Positions 39,871 through 51,300 of a stretch of 64,000 bases of DNA are shown in pieces (position 1 is the stretch's first letter; each line of letters begins with the position of its first letter). The notes beneath the pieces were generated by a model, which had not been told where the DNA came from, made no database searches, and was given only the letters and a program-made list of their open reading frames with translations. The stretch is from Limnomonas spitsbergensis. Its lineage: Eukaryota > Chlorophyta > Chlorophyceae > Chlamydomonadales. The stretch covers positions 1,529,501 to 1,593,500 of the forward strand of contig JAYJMM010000042.1 in the NCBI GenBank assembly GCA_037349105.1, given 5' to 3'. The position numbers and the translations under genes were made by a program.

Positions 39871-42453
39871 GAGTGCTTTCCCTTGTAATTGATCACATCT
39901 GCCTACAAGTCCAGAGGCCAGGAGGCGAGGAGAGGGCCATGAAAAACATGCCGCCACAGGAGGTAGTCTGTAGGAGGTAGTCTGAAGGGTGCCCATTGCC
40001 CTCGTACCCTTGCACAGTAGCAGGATTCTTGGGTAGGCGCACAAGTTCTTAATGACCCCCTTGTGTCTCGTCGGACCTGCCAGCTCCGTGGCATCCATCT
40101 GTTTGCCATATTTCCTCTTGTCCAGTCATTATATGCTAGCACCAGGTCTGAGGTAGATCTGAGCCAGATCTGAGCCACTCACTTTGAGAACGGGTGACAC
40201 TTCACAACGTTCATATTCTCGGCATAAAGCCCCTCCCATCCCCAATGAAACTGCCTGTTCGATTGGCCTCGTTTATCCTGCTTTCCGCCATAGGTCCCTT
40301 GGGCTGAAATTAAAATTGACTAACGTGATTTCGGGACAGGCCGATGTCCATGAAAAAAGCAACAGATCTACCGCTTTCAGGTTCCATGACAGCATCCAGG
40401 GAAGTCAAGGGGGTCTCCGGAATGACCGGTTTCTGCCGGGAAGTGTACTTTTTTCGGCCGGCCTAGGCCGGCCGGGGGTCTGATTTCGGCGGGGAGTTTC
40501 AGCCCGGAATATTTTTTCACACTTTTGACATTTTTTTCAAAACATAGCTCCTCCCCCTCCTGCTCTTCCACAGCTACTACTGCAATGTCTTTCAGAAAAT
40601 GAAGGAGAGGCAAACGGTCCTCCTCGTCATAGGAATGCACAGGAGGGACCTCGGGGGGGGCACAAACTCCTGTTTCTGCCAATGGCAGCTCGGGCTACTC
40701 ATCAGCTCATCCCCATTCTCCACGTCAGTGCCACTGGCCAAATCAATGCCAAGCAACCGGGCGGTAATACCATTTAATTTCCAGTGCAAATTGAAAAGCA
40801 GAAGGGGAGACTTGCCCGCGTGCCGTAGAGAGGGGTCTTGAACATGACCGCCTCCGCCTCAGCCTTCACCTCCTCAAAAAAACTTACGGAAAATAGGCTG
40901 ATTAGGTGAAATTGGAACAATGGGGGTGGCCAATCTGACCCGTAACAAAGAATTTAAAGTAAGCACACGCAACAGATTGCCACAATGCTTAACTTCAGAA
41001 GCTTGTTTTCATCTATGGCCCCCTTGCGGCCATCCCTTTGACACTGGTATGAGAGATGGAGGGAGGCCTCCGTTTTGTCCAGTTCCCAAGGAAGGGGGGG
41101 GGTAAGTAGATGTAACCCCAGAATCAGGACTTCGGAGATATGTGTGTAAGAGCCTTAAATTAACGTTAGCTTGCTGCGGCTATAGGATGGTGGAGATCTG
41201 CAGATGGACAGTGGTACACACTTTTTACAGGTACGGATACTTCGATCAGTCGAGGGGGATTACAAGGAGACCAGCCGCTGAGCAGCCGTTATCCCTACCA
41301 AGGCAAAATACCCAGGCAGAAGCCTAGGAAACGGACAGAGCGAGACACCAGCAGGGGACCCTGAGGACCTCACCACCGAAACACGAGGGGCAGGCCTAGG
41401 AGCCCACCCCACAGAAGAGGAGCTGCTGCGATAGAGCACAGCCTGAAGCCCTTCAGAAAGGGCCCAAGAGCAAAGAGATACCAGGAACTAGAGCGTCCAG
41501 CACGTCCTGAAATAGCAGCCAAAGGGACCAGAAGAAACAGAGCAAACAGCACTGCCCTAAAGCAAAGCTCCAACTCCCGGAAGAGGAAGGAGGCCTTAAA
41601 AAGCCGGCAGAAAGGGAACTGCCGTAGCCCCAACAAAAAAACAGGGGAAAAGAGATGGGCCGAAAGCCAAAGCTACACCAAAAAAAAACTCTCTCTATCT
41701 AGTAGGTACACCCTTTGGTTTTCAAAAATGGCTCCTGCTCCTAGGCATACCGTTTCTGCGGGGCTTTTAAGAAAAAAGAAGAAGAGGCACACCGTGACAC
41801 CCCCAGCCTGTGTCTCAGCCTGCCTAGGGCAGCCGCAAATACATAGAAGCGAATTTAGCCCAGACCCAACACCTATACCGTAGTCAATTTAGTAGATGAG
41901 ACCCACATACTGAGCTTTCGCCTCAGAAACCCCACCGGTGCTGCGAACATGACCATATTGGGCCAAAATCCCAAAGTCTTGTATCATATTTCTAGAAGGT
42001 CTCCAGTATCCTGTGGCCAGAGGGAGGAGAGGGGCATGGGGTGGTTGGGGGCTTGTTTCAGGGTTCAGGTATCAAGGGGTACCAGCTGTAGGCATTGGTC
42101 GCAACTCCTACTGCTCGCATCTGCAGCTCCGAGGTATTTAGGGCATGCCCCCCTCCCTGCCTGGGATCTGCAAGGGGAGCAGAGGGGAATGGGGTGGTTG
42201 GGGGCATGTTTCAGGGTTCAGGTATCAAGGGGTATTAGCTGTAGGCATTGGTCGCAACTCCTACTGCTCGCATCTGTAGCTTTGAGGCATTTAGTGCATG
42301 CCCCCCTCCCTTGGATCTGCAAGGGGAAGAGAGGGGGGTGCAGCATGTAGAGCATGCCGCAGGCTTCAGAGTTGAGAGTGTTGGGGGCGGAAATTGGAAT
42401 TGATAAGCATCTAAATACATTATGACTCTACAAGACACCCGATTTGTCAATCG
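39871..42453. other. no recognised gene; repeats and A-rich sequence
   Basis: A ~155-bp direct duplication starts at about 42025 and 42180 (shared blocks GGGGTGGTTGGGGGC, GGTCGCAACTCCTACTGCTC). An unusually A-rich stretch, 41400-41700, contains several A7-A9 runs. Minus-strand frames near 40377-40789 look faintly protein-like but are broken by stops and match no family I know; a decayed transposon is possible. Confidence 0.4.
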
Positions 42454-43950
42454 TTGGATGACCGACAGCTGACTGCCCGAAGCACGACCAACCAGGTCAA
42501 GATAAAAGCGGTCAGTAAGGTCCTACGTTTCTGCATCATGCACACTGTTGCATTCCTGCTGGCGTGGCCGATGACCTGCAGAACAGGACCTCTGAACCAA
42601 GGACCGGTTGGTTCGCATATCGTTCATAACCTGTCTCGGCTTGCTCTGAACCCAGAAAGCGCTATTAAGGCAGAGAGATATGAAACACCAGCGCTGGCAT
42701 CTCGAATTGAACATGTTTTAAACCCATTTTCGACCCATGGGACCCATGTTTACAACATCTTGACACATTCGACACATTCAAACTTGCCGAGCCAGAAATA
42801 TAATGCAGGAGAACAGGCCGCACATGCAAGATCCCCCTCCCCCGGCGTCAACGCGAACCAGGCGTGTTTGAACGAAGCAGAACTACGTGTCCTCTGTCTC
42901 ACACCCTCCTTCCATTTCGCCTGTTGGCCCCCGGCCGAAACGCAGAAATGCAGGTTGTGGGTATCTTTCCGAACTCACAGGAAACGAACGAGGAAGGCCA
43001 GGCTTTCCCACGGCCCTCTACGCATCCCGGATCTGGCAGAAAGAACCTGCCTTTATGATCGGGGCATGTTAATCCACGAACATGTTTTGAACATCCGGAT
43101 TTGCAGTTTTGACCATAATCGACATACGATGAGTTGCCTTAACCACGCTTTGAAATGCACGAAGTATCATGATGAAACCTTCTCAAATGGACCCAGACAT
43201 GCTTGCGAATTCAGGGACATTAATCGAACCTCTCAGAACGCGACCGACGACAGCACCCCTCCTTCTACTGGTCAGACGGAGCCAAGACACCAGAGGGAGC
43301 ATGCTCATGATTTACCTATCTTCCCTGCCCAGAGGCCATGGCCGACCGCTGACCCATCAGCTTGCAACGCTATGCATGCCCGCACGCAGGCTATCCTTGC
43401 TCCCCCTGCGCACCTTCTTCCTGCCCAGAGGCCATGGCCGACCGCTGACCCATCAGCTTGCAACGCTATGCATGCCCACACGCATGCTATCCTTGCTCCC
43501 CCTGTGCACATTCTTTATGCCATGAGGCCATGGCTGACCACCGACCATCCAACATGCAAAGCCATGCATGCCCACATGCATACAACGCTTACTCCCCCTA
43601 AGCAACATCTCCTTGCCTTGAGACCGTCTTGCTCCGTGCCTTTCGAAAACAGTACCGGGAGCGATTACGATGAGCTCGGAGCATTGACCAACTTTGCACT
43701 GCCAACCAGTTTCTCGCTAGGATTCCTCGCCATCAGCCTCGTTTTTGTGTTTTTCACTGCCTTCTTGGGACATCGGTGTTGGATAAATGCCGATCTAACT
43801 CACAGCGCCCACGACCCCGACACGTCTTATCTCAGACGCCCACAGGCATCAGATCTCTGCCCTTTCGATGTCACTCCCCTCAAACTTCTGACATTTTCCT
43901 CCCCAAGACCTCTGATCCCTGCCCTCCTCAGACCTCTCATGACAGCCTAG
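42454..43950 (+). CDS. hypothetical 498-residue protein with internal 32-residue repeats
   Basis: An uninterrupted frame of 498 codons in sequence of moderate composition, much longer than expected by chance. Residues about 25-42 (LRFCIMHTVAFLLAWPMTC) could be a signal anchor and FLAISLVFVFFTAFLG near residue 425 is a likely membrane helix. Three copies of a 32-residue repeat (RPWPTADPSACNAMHAHTHA type) lie at about 290-387. His is common. I recognise no domain, introns are not evident, and no relative is visible in the window. It may be an orphan gene or part of a mobile element. Confidence 0.35.
   Translation: MDDRQLTARSTTNQVKIKAVSKVLRFCIMHTVAFLLAWPMTCRTGPLNQGPVGSHIVHNLSRLALNPESAIKAERYETPALASRIEHVLNPFSTHGTHVYNILTHSTHSNLPSQKYNAGEQAAHARSPSPGVNANQACLNEAELRVLCLTPSFHFACWPPAETQKCRLWVSFRTHRKRTRKARLSHGPLRIPDLAERTCLYDRGMLIHEHVLNIRICSFDHNRHTMSCLNHALKCTKYHDETFSNGPRHACEFRDINRTSQNATDDSTPPSTGQTEPRHQREHAHDLPIFPAQRPWPTADPSACNAMHARTQAILAPPAHLLPAQRPWPTADPSACNAMHAHTHAILAPPVHILYAMRPWLTTDHPTCKAMHAHMHTTLTPPKQHLLALRPSCSVPFENSTGSDYDELGALTNFALPTSFSLGFLAISLVFVFFTAFLGHRCWINADLTHSAHDPDTSYLRRPQASDLCPFDVTPLKLLTFSSPRPLIPALLRPLMTA
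43324..43615 (+). repeat. 96-bp tandem repeat, three copies
   Basis: CCATGGCCGACCGCTGACCC recurs at 43336 and 43432 and, diverged, at 43528. The period of 96 bp keeps the surrounding frame open (32 codons), so it does not by itself prove coding. Confidence 0.9.
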
Positions 43951-44581
43951 GGGACCAGTTAAAAGCTTGCTTAAACCAGCACACCGACCTTGTTGAGCTT
44001 CTGATCTTGAACGGGCACCAACGAAACAATATAAAAATTATTCCAATCTTGATCGGCACATCGGGCACTATTTATAATAAGCACACAATTGAAGCCATGA
44101 TCTAGGGATCACCGCGTTCCATGTTAAGAAATGCGCCCAGAAATGCATGTCCATTCGATAGAACTCCTGCATAGCATAGTACAAACCAGTCGCATACTCG
44201 AATATTTACCGCCACAAAGCCTGTCACTGAGCCAATAAAGCACAACCATAAGAGAAAACCACCGTGAGGAAGTTACTTCTTTCTTTCTGCCTCATGGTTA
44301 GCGTGGATGTGGCTACGGCCCCAAGCTGCGTTGTTTCCTTAACCTCCACGCCCTAATAGGGCGTAGCTTTCTGTCTTTCTTACCGGTACAGTGTTTAACA
44401 ACCAGACACAAATCTGGGAAAGAATATCTGAAAGTATCCCAACATGGCCGGGTCTATTCATGAACGAAGGTGGGCCCAGCAAGCGAATGCTGGCAAGTCA
44501 CTCCAAATGAACAAAATTGCAGGAGCAAATGCAGTGGCGGATGCGCGGGAGCAGATGTAGGAGCGGATGCGTGGGAGTGGG
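43951..44581. other. intergenic, nothing recognised
   Basis: No gene or RNA signature was seen. A short hairpin ACGCCCTAATAGGGCGT lies near 44349. Confidence 0.4.
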
Positions 44582-44976
44582 CTAGAGCGCTGGCGTAAGG
44601 TTAGGCACAGTCCCAGACGCGGGCGCAGGCAAATCAGGCGTAGGCGCGGGCGCGGGCACAGTTGTAGGCTCAGTCGCCTCAGTTGGCCCAGTGTGCTGCA
44701 CCTGCATCACCTGGGAAGCATCTGTCTGGCTTGCCGGGAGGTAATCCGATGCGGTACCTCTGTGGCTGCTTGCTAGTGAGCTGACGAAGGCCGGCGAGGT
44801 CATCCTCGGCCGCTGCGTCTCGACCGCAAAAAGAGAGCTGTGGCCTGACTGTGCAGCCTGGCAGGTAGGTAGGATGTCCACAGCTGTTTTTCCAAAAATG
44901 ATGACCCGTGCTGTCGGGAGGGTGCCCGGGATGGCCCCCCAGGCATTGGGGACAGCGGAGGGCTCCGGATGCAAAC
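44582..44976 (-). CDS. possible alternative last exon of the polycystin gene, or separate short coding exon
   Basis: The minus-strand frame after acceptor CTCTCAG reads GLHPEPSAVPNAWGAIPGTL, continues through a Pro/Thr-rich tail and stops at 44582. It joins in phase to a donor (TCTG/GTACGA) shortly before the stop of the preceding exon at 45315-45644. A TGTAA at 45273-45277 instead favours ending at 45315. Both ends could be used. Confidence 0.35.
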
Positions 44977-45272
44977 CTGAGAGGCACAGAGGAAGAATGT
45001 ATTAAGAGTGTACCGTATCTAGAGTGTATTTACAGTGTATTTAGAGTGTGAGACACAGAGGAGGAGGGTGCTGATCTCAGAGGGCATTTCTCGATATGAA
45101 AAAGGACAGCAATATCGATACGGCCCTTACACGGTCTTTATTGTTGCCTCTATGACCGGTTGGCTTGGAAATGCCTTATGTGGGTGTAAGGTTCAGGGTC
45201 TACGGCTCCTGAGATCTGGTGACTAGTAAGGGTTTCAGATTTACGGCTAAGAGTTAAGGGTACAGGGTCTTG

Positions 45273-45277
45273 GGTTT
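45273..45277 (-). terminator. TGTAA polyadenylation signal (minus strand)
   Basis: TTACA on the plus strand, TGTAA on the coding strand, lies 38 nt past the stop codon at 45315. Confidence 0.45.
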
Positions 45278-45314
45278 ACATAGCCACCGCCATCCACACT
45301 CTATACCCTTAACC

Positions 45315-48300
45315 CTATGCATGATGACGACAGTTGGTCGTACCAGACAAGGATTGAGTTGCGGCTGTACCACTGTCGCCGCTGGTACCGCCGCGGTCGC
45401 GTTTTAAGGGCATTGCCTTTACGGGCCGCATAAACTCAATGACAAACGGGGACCTGTGCATTGTGCTCCCTGCGTAGCTGCCGTCCCCGGCATGCGGCGG
45501 GCCAGGGCCGGACATGCCGGCTGAGAACGCAGCGTCCGAGGACGACGCGCTGCCGCCGCCCTCCGTTCTCCTCTTTCTTTCCGTTAGCTTGACGCAGGCG
45601 GCCTCTATCTCTGCAGACATGGAGGCCGAGGAGCGAGTGGCGTCCTGAGGAGGGGAAGAGGTGGGTTCAGGGTTTAGCGGGGGGGGGGGGGGGCGTCCTG
45701 CTGGCGTCCTGCAGAAGGGGGGTGGGTAGGGTTCAGCGGTTCGTGGTTTGGCTGTTCGTGGTTTGGTGTTTGGCGTCCTGCGGAAAGGGGAAGGTGGGTT
45801 CAGGGTTCAGCTGGGTGGGAGGTTGTTTGGCGGTTGGTGCCCAAGCGTCTGTCAACCAGCCCCACCTGGATACATATGGCCAGGTGCAAGGTTAAGGATA
45901 TATAGGGTTGAGAGTTTAAGGGTGCGAAACTGAGGATTTAGGGGTTTCGGGTTCAGAATTCAGGGTTTCATGATAAGCGCTTAGCCTCCACCATCCGAAT
46001 CCTAAAAGCGTCTGTCGCCCAGCCCTACCTGAAGACCTCGGGCCATCTCTTTTGCGCTCTCCAGCAGAGCCAGGACACCCATGTGTACTGTCTTGTACAT
46101 GCTGGCTAGGTTGCCAGTGCGCATGGAAGGCAGTACGCTGGCAGCAGTACGCATGGAAGGCGTTCCGGGGTTATCTCCCTGGTGGTGGTAGTTCGCGGCA
46201 GTTAGAGGTGATTTGAGGCGATTAGAGGCGGTTAGTAGGTGACATGTGACAGTTGGAAGTTGGCAGGTGTAAGTTAGCAGTTAGCCGTCAGTGGCCTTAG
46301 TGGGTAGCATGTGAGTATGTGGCATGTGCCAGGTGACTCGTGTTAGGTGTCAGTTGGCAGTTGGTGGCAGTTACTTGCAGTTATTGGGTGCAAGGTGAGT
46401 TGGAGAAGCAAATGTATAGAGGAAGGATGAAGGGAGCAACTGCCGGCACGCGGGGTGAAGGAAGGAAGAGAGAACATAACGCCTGATAGGGACATGAGGG
46501 TAGAGGGAGCAAATGCAGGATGCGAGAGACCTTTAGTGCCCAATAGACACATATTGCTGTAGAATGGAAGGGCCGTAATAAAAGATAATACCGTATTCAG
46601 ATATTATTGTATACGGTACGGTAATGGGAGGGCTGTAATAAATGCGGGTACGAGTGGGTCGTATCTGGAGATGGAGATCAAGGACATGAGGATGAGGGGT
46701 CTTGGGAAGAAGTAAATTAAGACACAGGGAATCAAGACCTGGGGAGTGGGTACGTGCGGTGAGTGTTTCAAATTTGAATTCAAAATCAGGTGGCACAGGG
46801 TATAGGGCACAAGCTCAGGATTTTGGGCTCAGGGATTTGGGGTCTGATGTGCAGGTTGTGTCTTGAGCTCACCAGGAGGTCTTCTGCTGAGCCAAATGTT
46901 GCCGAGGCCCGCGGGGAGGCTCGTGGCTGCAAGATCCCCAAACTATCTCGCTGCTCTATGGACAGGCTGAATGGAAACACACAATCTGCCCCTTCCTCCG
47001 CCTCCTCCTCCTCACCCCGCCGGCGGCCATTGGCCAGCCGGCTGCTGCCGCCGAGCGGACCGGCACCGCTTGACCGGCCGGCCTGCAGGCGGCGCAGCGA
47101 GTGGGAGAGCTCTTCCAGCGAGACGCCGACGCCGCCATCGCGAGCATCAAAGGAAGTCAGCGGCGCGAAAGCCCGCCCGAGCGGCGACGAGACTTTGGAA
47201 AGCCTAATGCCAGCAGCCAACGAGGCGCTGCCGCCGTTGCCGCCCGGCATGTGAAGGATTTTCCGGCGGAGGATCCGCTTGGCCGTCCGCAGCGGCGGTT
47301 GAGGCGGGAACACCGCGCCTGCAGCTGGCAGAGGCCCCAAGAACTGAGACACGGCACCCAGCTGATGGGCATCCTCCTCCTCTTCCGCCTCATCGTCATT
47401 CTCTGTCTTGCTCAAGCCCGCCCTTCCGCCCTCCTTCTCGTCCAAACCAGAGATGCCAATGCTGCCGACTCCCCGCGGCGGAGGACTCACGCCGCCGTCG
47501 TTTCCCATCAGAGTGAGCAGCTGCTCCAGGCTGGGCTGCATGCTGCCCGCCGCATTTGAGCCGGCAACAGTATGGAGGGCAAGCTTGCCGCCGTCGCCGC
47601 CGCCGCGGACCGAGTCAGGCGCGGAGTCGGCGTTACTGCCCCCGCTGACACCACTGAGGTCATCATTGGCGGCACCGGCGGCGGCGCCTGGGTAAAGGTC
47701 TGATGCCCTGACCGTATCCGAGATCAGGGTCAAGCCGCTTTCGTGCTGTGGGACAGAGGAGCGTTTAAAGTTTAGGGACAGAGGAGGATCCAGATTGATT
47801 AAAGAAAGTACAAAGAGGATACAAAGTGTCGCTTTCAAGGAAAAAGCTCACCGTCCGGCCACTTTGCACTCCTGCTACACTTCAGCTACATTTCAGCTAC
47901 ACTCCAGCCTCACCGTCTGGCCGCTTTGCAGCAGGTACGCTGCTGGAGGGCGTGAGGTGGTGTCCATCGGAATCGCCCGGACGCTCTGCTGGCGAGCAGC
48001 AGGCAGCGCCGAAACGACCGGGGAGCCTTCATTGCTGCCCCCTCTGCCGGCAGACCAAGCTTCACGGCCACTGCTCCCGGGCAGGCTGCTTGGGTAGTGG
48101 CCACGCGAGGATGCGGTAGATGCTGCGGGCCTGGCCAGTGCCCCATGCAGAGCCAGCTTCCAAACTCCAGAGACGCTGCGGGGAAGGCCTCGATCTCCCC
48201 TGGCAGCTGAACCCGGAGCAAGACCACGCATCAAGCCACCTGCTCTGGCAGCTGGAGCAGCCCGTGCCGGCCCGCCGGATCCGGCAGCGGCTGAGAAAGT

Positions 48301-51300
48301 CTGAGAGGGCTTGGAGCCGGCACCCAGCCGTTTGCTCTCCGGTGTCCTCGCGGCCCGGCCGAGGCGCAGCATGATGTTGTGAAGGACTCTGGCAGCTTCG
48401 GCCTCCTCCTGCATAGAGGCAGGGGACACAAGGTGACGAGGAAGCAAGGGTCAAGTGAGGAGGATCAGGAAAAGCACGTGCGTGCGTGCATGTTCTGTCG
48501 AGGCGCATCGTGCTGTTCTGATGGACGCTTGCGATATCCTCCAGTCTTGCGAGAGAGGCTGGGACCCAGGTCAATGGGAGGCGCGGGGCGAGCGGGTGTC
48601 GAGGTGACGAGGAGACAAGATGCAAGCAGGTGAACTATGTGCAGCGTTTTCGAGGGCACGCTTTGCCGCGCTCGCAACCCCAGCCCACCATTAGCCCACC
48701 ACCACCATCCACCAGCCCACCACCAGCCCCAAAACCTTCCGCACATCCATCAGCAGTGCTGATACCATTGCCATCCACCAGTGTTTCTTTTTCCATAACT
48801 CAGCTACACATCAGCTATTAAACGGCTTCACGCCAGAGGCCCTAATTGTGGTTAGCCATGCTGCTTGGGCCGCCAGCCGTAGGTCGGTCCAGGTCTGGTC
48901 CCCATCAGGCTTCTGACGGCCGCTGGGCATCCTGCTGAATGATGGCTTCGAAGCCCCCCCAAACTGGTACCCCGCCTCCGCCCCTGAACGTGTCTTCCGC
49001 CTACTACCAGCCCGCCATCAGCCTGCTACCAGCCCACCATCAGCCCATTACCATCCCACCAAAAATCTACCACCAGCCCACCATCAACCCACTGCAAGCC
49101 CAGCCGCTCAATAACAGCCCACCGTCAGCCCACAAATGCACCAGTTCAGGAAACCACTGCCCGCCCACCACCAACATCCTCTAGCCCACCACCAGCACAC
49201 CGACCTTCCGGCCAACCATTGTGGTTGCAGCCGCAATTGCCCACCCCGCATCCCCACCCTCATATGGGCCGCCCAGCCCTCTAGCCCTCCATCAGCCCAC
49301 CAGCCCACCACCAGCCCACTAACCTTCCGCCCAGCCATATCCGCATCCTTGCCCCCGTACGCATCTCCCCGCACGGCCTCGGCGCTCATCCATGCCTCCT
49401 TCCCCTTGTGTGGCAGGCCCAGGGCCAGCTGTCCGGAGGAGATCGAAGTGCGGTACCCTACGGCGTTGGTAGCGGCCGTACCGCTGCTGTGCGATGTACC
49501 GCCGTTGTACGATGGAGACACCCTGACACGGCTGATGCTGGCCATCTTAGCGAGCATGTGCGGAGCGTCAAGGGGACCTACGCTGGCATGGCCGGGGTCA
49601 ACCGGCGAGGTGCGGCCCATGCCCAGGCCCATGCTAGCCATCCTGGTGAGTCTCAGCAGTGGCACGCCGCAATCTGCCAAGCCGCTGCTCATGCTGGCCG
49701 TCTTCGCAAGCATACGCGATGCGCCAGCGTTCGGTGCGACACGACCCATGCTGGCCATCCGAGCAAGCCTCAGTGACGATGCAACATCATCCGGCACGAC
49801 GCGTCTCATGCTAATCATCCTTGCAAGAAGTCGCGGAACATTGGAGGAAATCCCGCTGTTTGAGCCCGATCCGGATGCCTGTCGGTCAAAGCTACTAGCC
49901 CCCGCTCGGAGCGGATGTTGCCGCAGACTGGCTCCAGAGCTGCTCTGCCAAAAGGACGCCGCTCCTGCAGCCGCTGCCGCTGCGAGGGCATCGTCGCCCG
50001 CTTGCACACTGTTATTTTTCGACAGAAACCTGTATGATGTCCCGGCAGCAGGTGCGACACGCTCGTCCCCGGCGTACGAGGCCTGTGTGCGCAGGCTGGC
50101 CATCCGTTTAAGCCCACGGAGAGCGGCGTCTCCGAAACTGCCTTTTGGCTGCGTAGAATCCGCTGGCGTGTCCTGTTGAAGCAAGTCTGGCTTCGATGCA
50201 TAGGGATGGGTGGCGAAACCCGCATTGGTTGGTCCCTGCAATTGAATAGGGACACGGAAGTGTGACCAGGGGTATGACTATCGGAATCTGCATTATTTTG
50301 ATTGGACCAGGGCTTGGACTTAACAAAGTCTGAGGCAGGCCATCGGAACCCGAACACCCTGTGGAGAAAAATGCATTGGTTAGGCCCTGCAAATGTGCAC
50401 GGGCAAGGAAGTACAACCAGGGGTGTGACTATCTTTTCGTTTGCTGGGACTTAACAAGGTGTGAGACCGGCCGACGCGAACACAAAAACAGCCTAGCTTA
50501 TGTGGCCCTCGTCGGCAGCTGAGAAGAGGCGAGCAAGAATAGGAAAGGCACAACATCATTTTGGATGGCCCTGCTTAGGTGTGGGAGCAAGGAAATGTGA
50601 GGTAATGGTGCTTGGCCTTCACCCTCAGCTCTAATGCCCTAAAGAGCTATATATTGCATCCTGGGATCAAAATCGTACTGCTTGCGATGGTGCCGTGCCT
50701 TGACCCTAAATCCTAAACAGAACCTTCAACCCTAACAACGCACCCAGCGCACAATGTTGTGTTGGTCAATGGTACCGTGCTAAACCCTACACCATAAGGC
50801 CCTAGAACCTGAACTCTATAACCCTAGGCAATTCACCCTGATCATAATACTATGCTGCGGGACATTGGTGCTGCGCCTACAACCTTTACCCTGACCCCTA
50901 AACCTTGAGAGCTGACCCCCCTGAACCCTAGATCCTACAACGCTATACCCACATCCTTGAAAACCCACATCCTTGCTGGACGATTGCGCCGTTTCTAAAT
51001 CCTTGACTACAAATAAAGACCCTGCACACAAAAGCCGGTTGGTCTGGTACCGTGTTCAAGTCCAAACCTGAAATTCCCGTCCTGTGCACTGAGGTCTTGC
51101 TTGACAGTGATGCTGTACTTGAACCCTAAACTCTTAGCACCCTTTACCCTGAGCCATACACCCTGACCACTGTCGTTTCTGCTGCTGGATTATTGCGATT
51201 CGCTTCCAACCCCAACCTTGAACCCTCAAAAACCTTACATACACCCCTTGCACCAGTGATGTGCTGCTGGGCGATAGCTATGCGCATCAATCCACAGCAC

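Noticed and set aside
46786..46872. Extension of the acidic polycystin exon to the in-frame stop near 46786
   Set aside because: A good donor (CTCCTG/GTGAGC) at 46873 keeps phase with the next exon, and the extension is not protein-like.
49136..50179. 347-codon plus-strand frame
   Set aside because: It is antisense to the phosphosite exon, whose phase and splice sites fit the channel gene.
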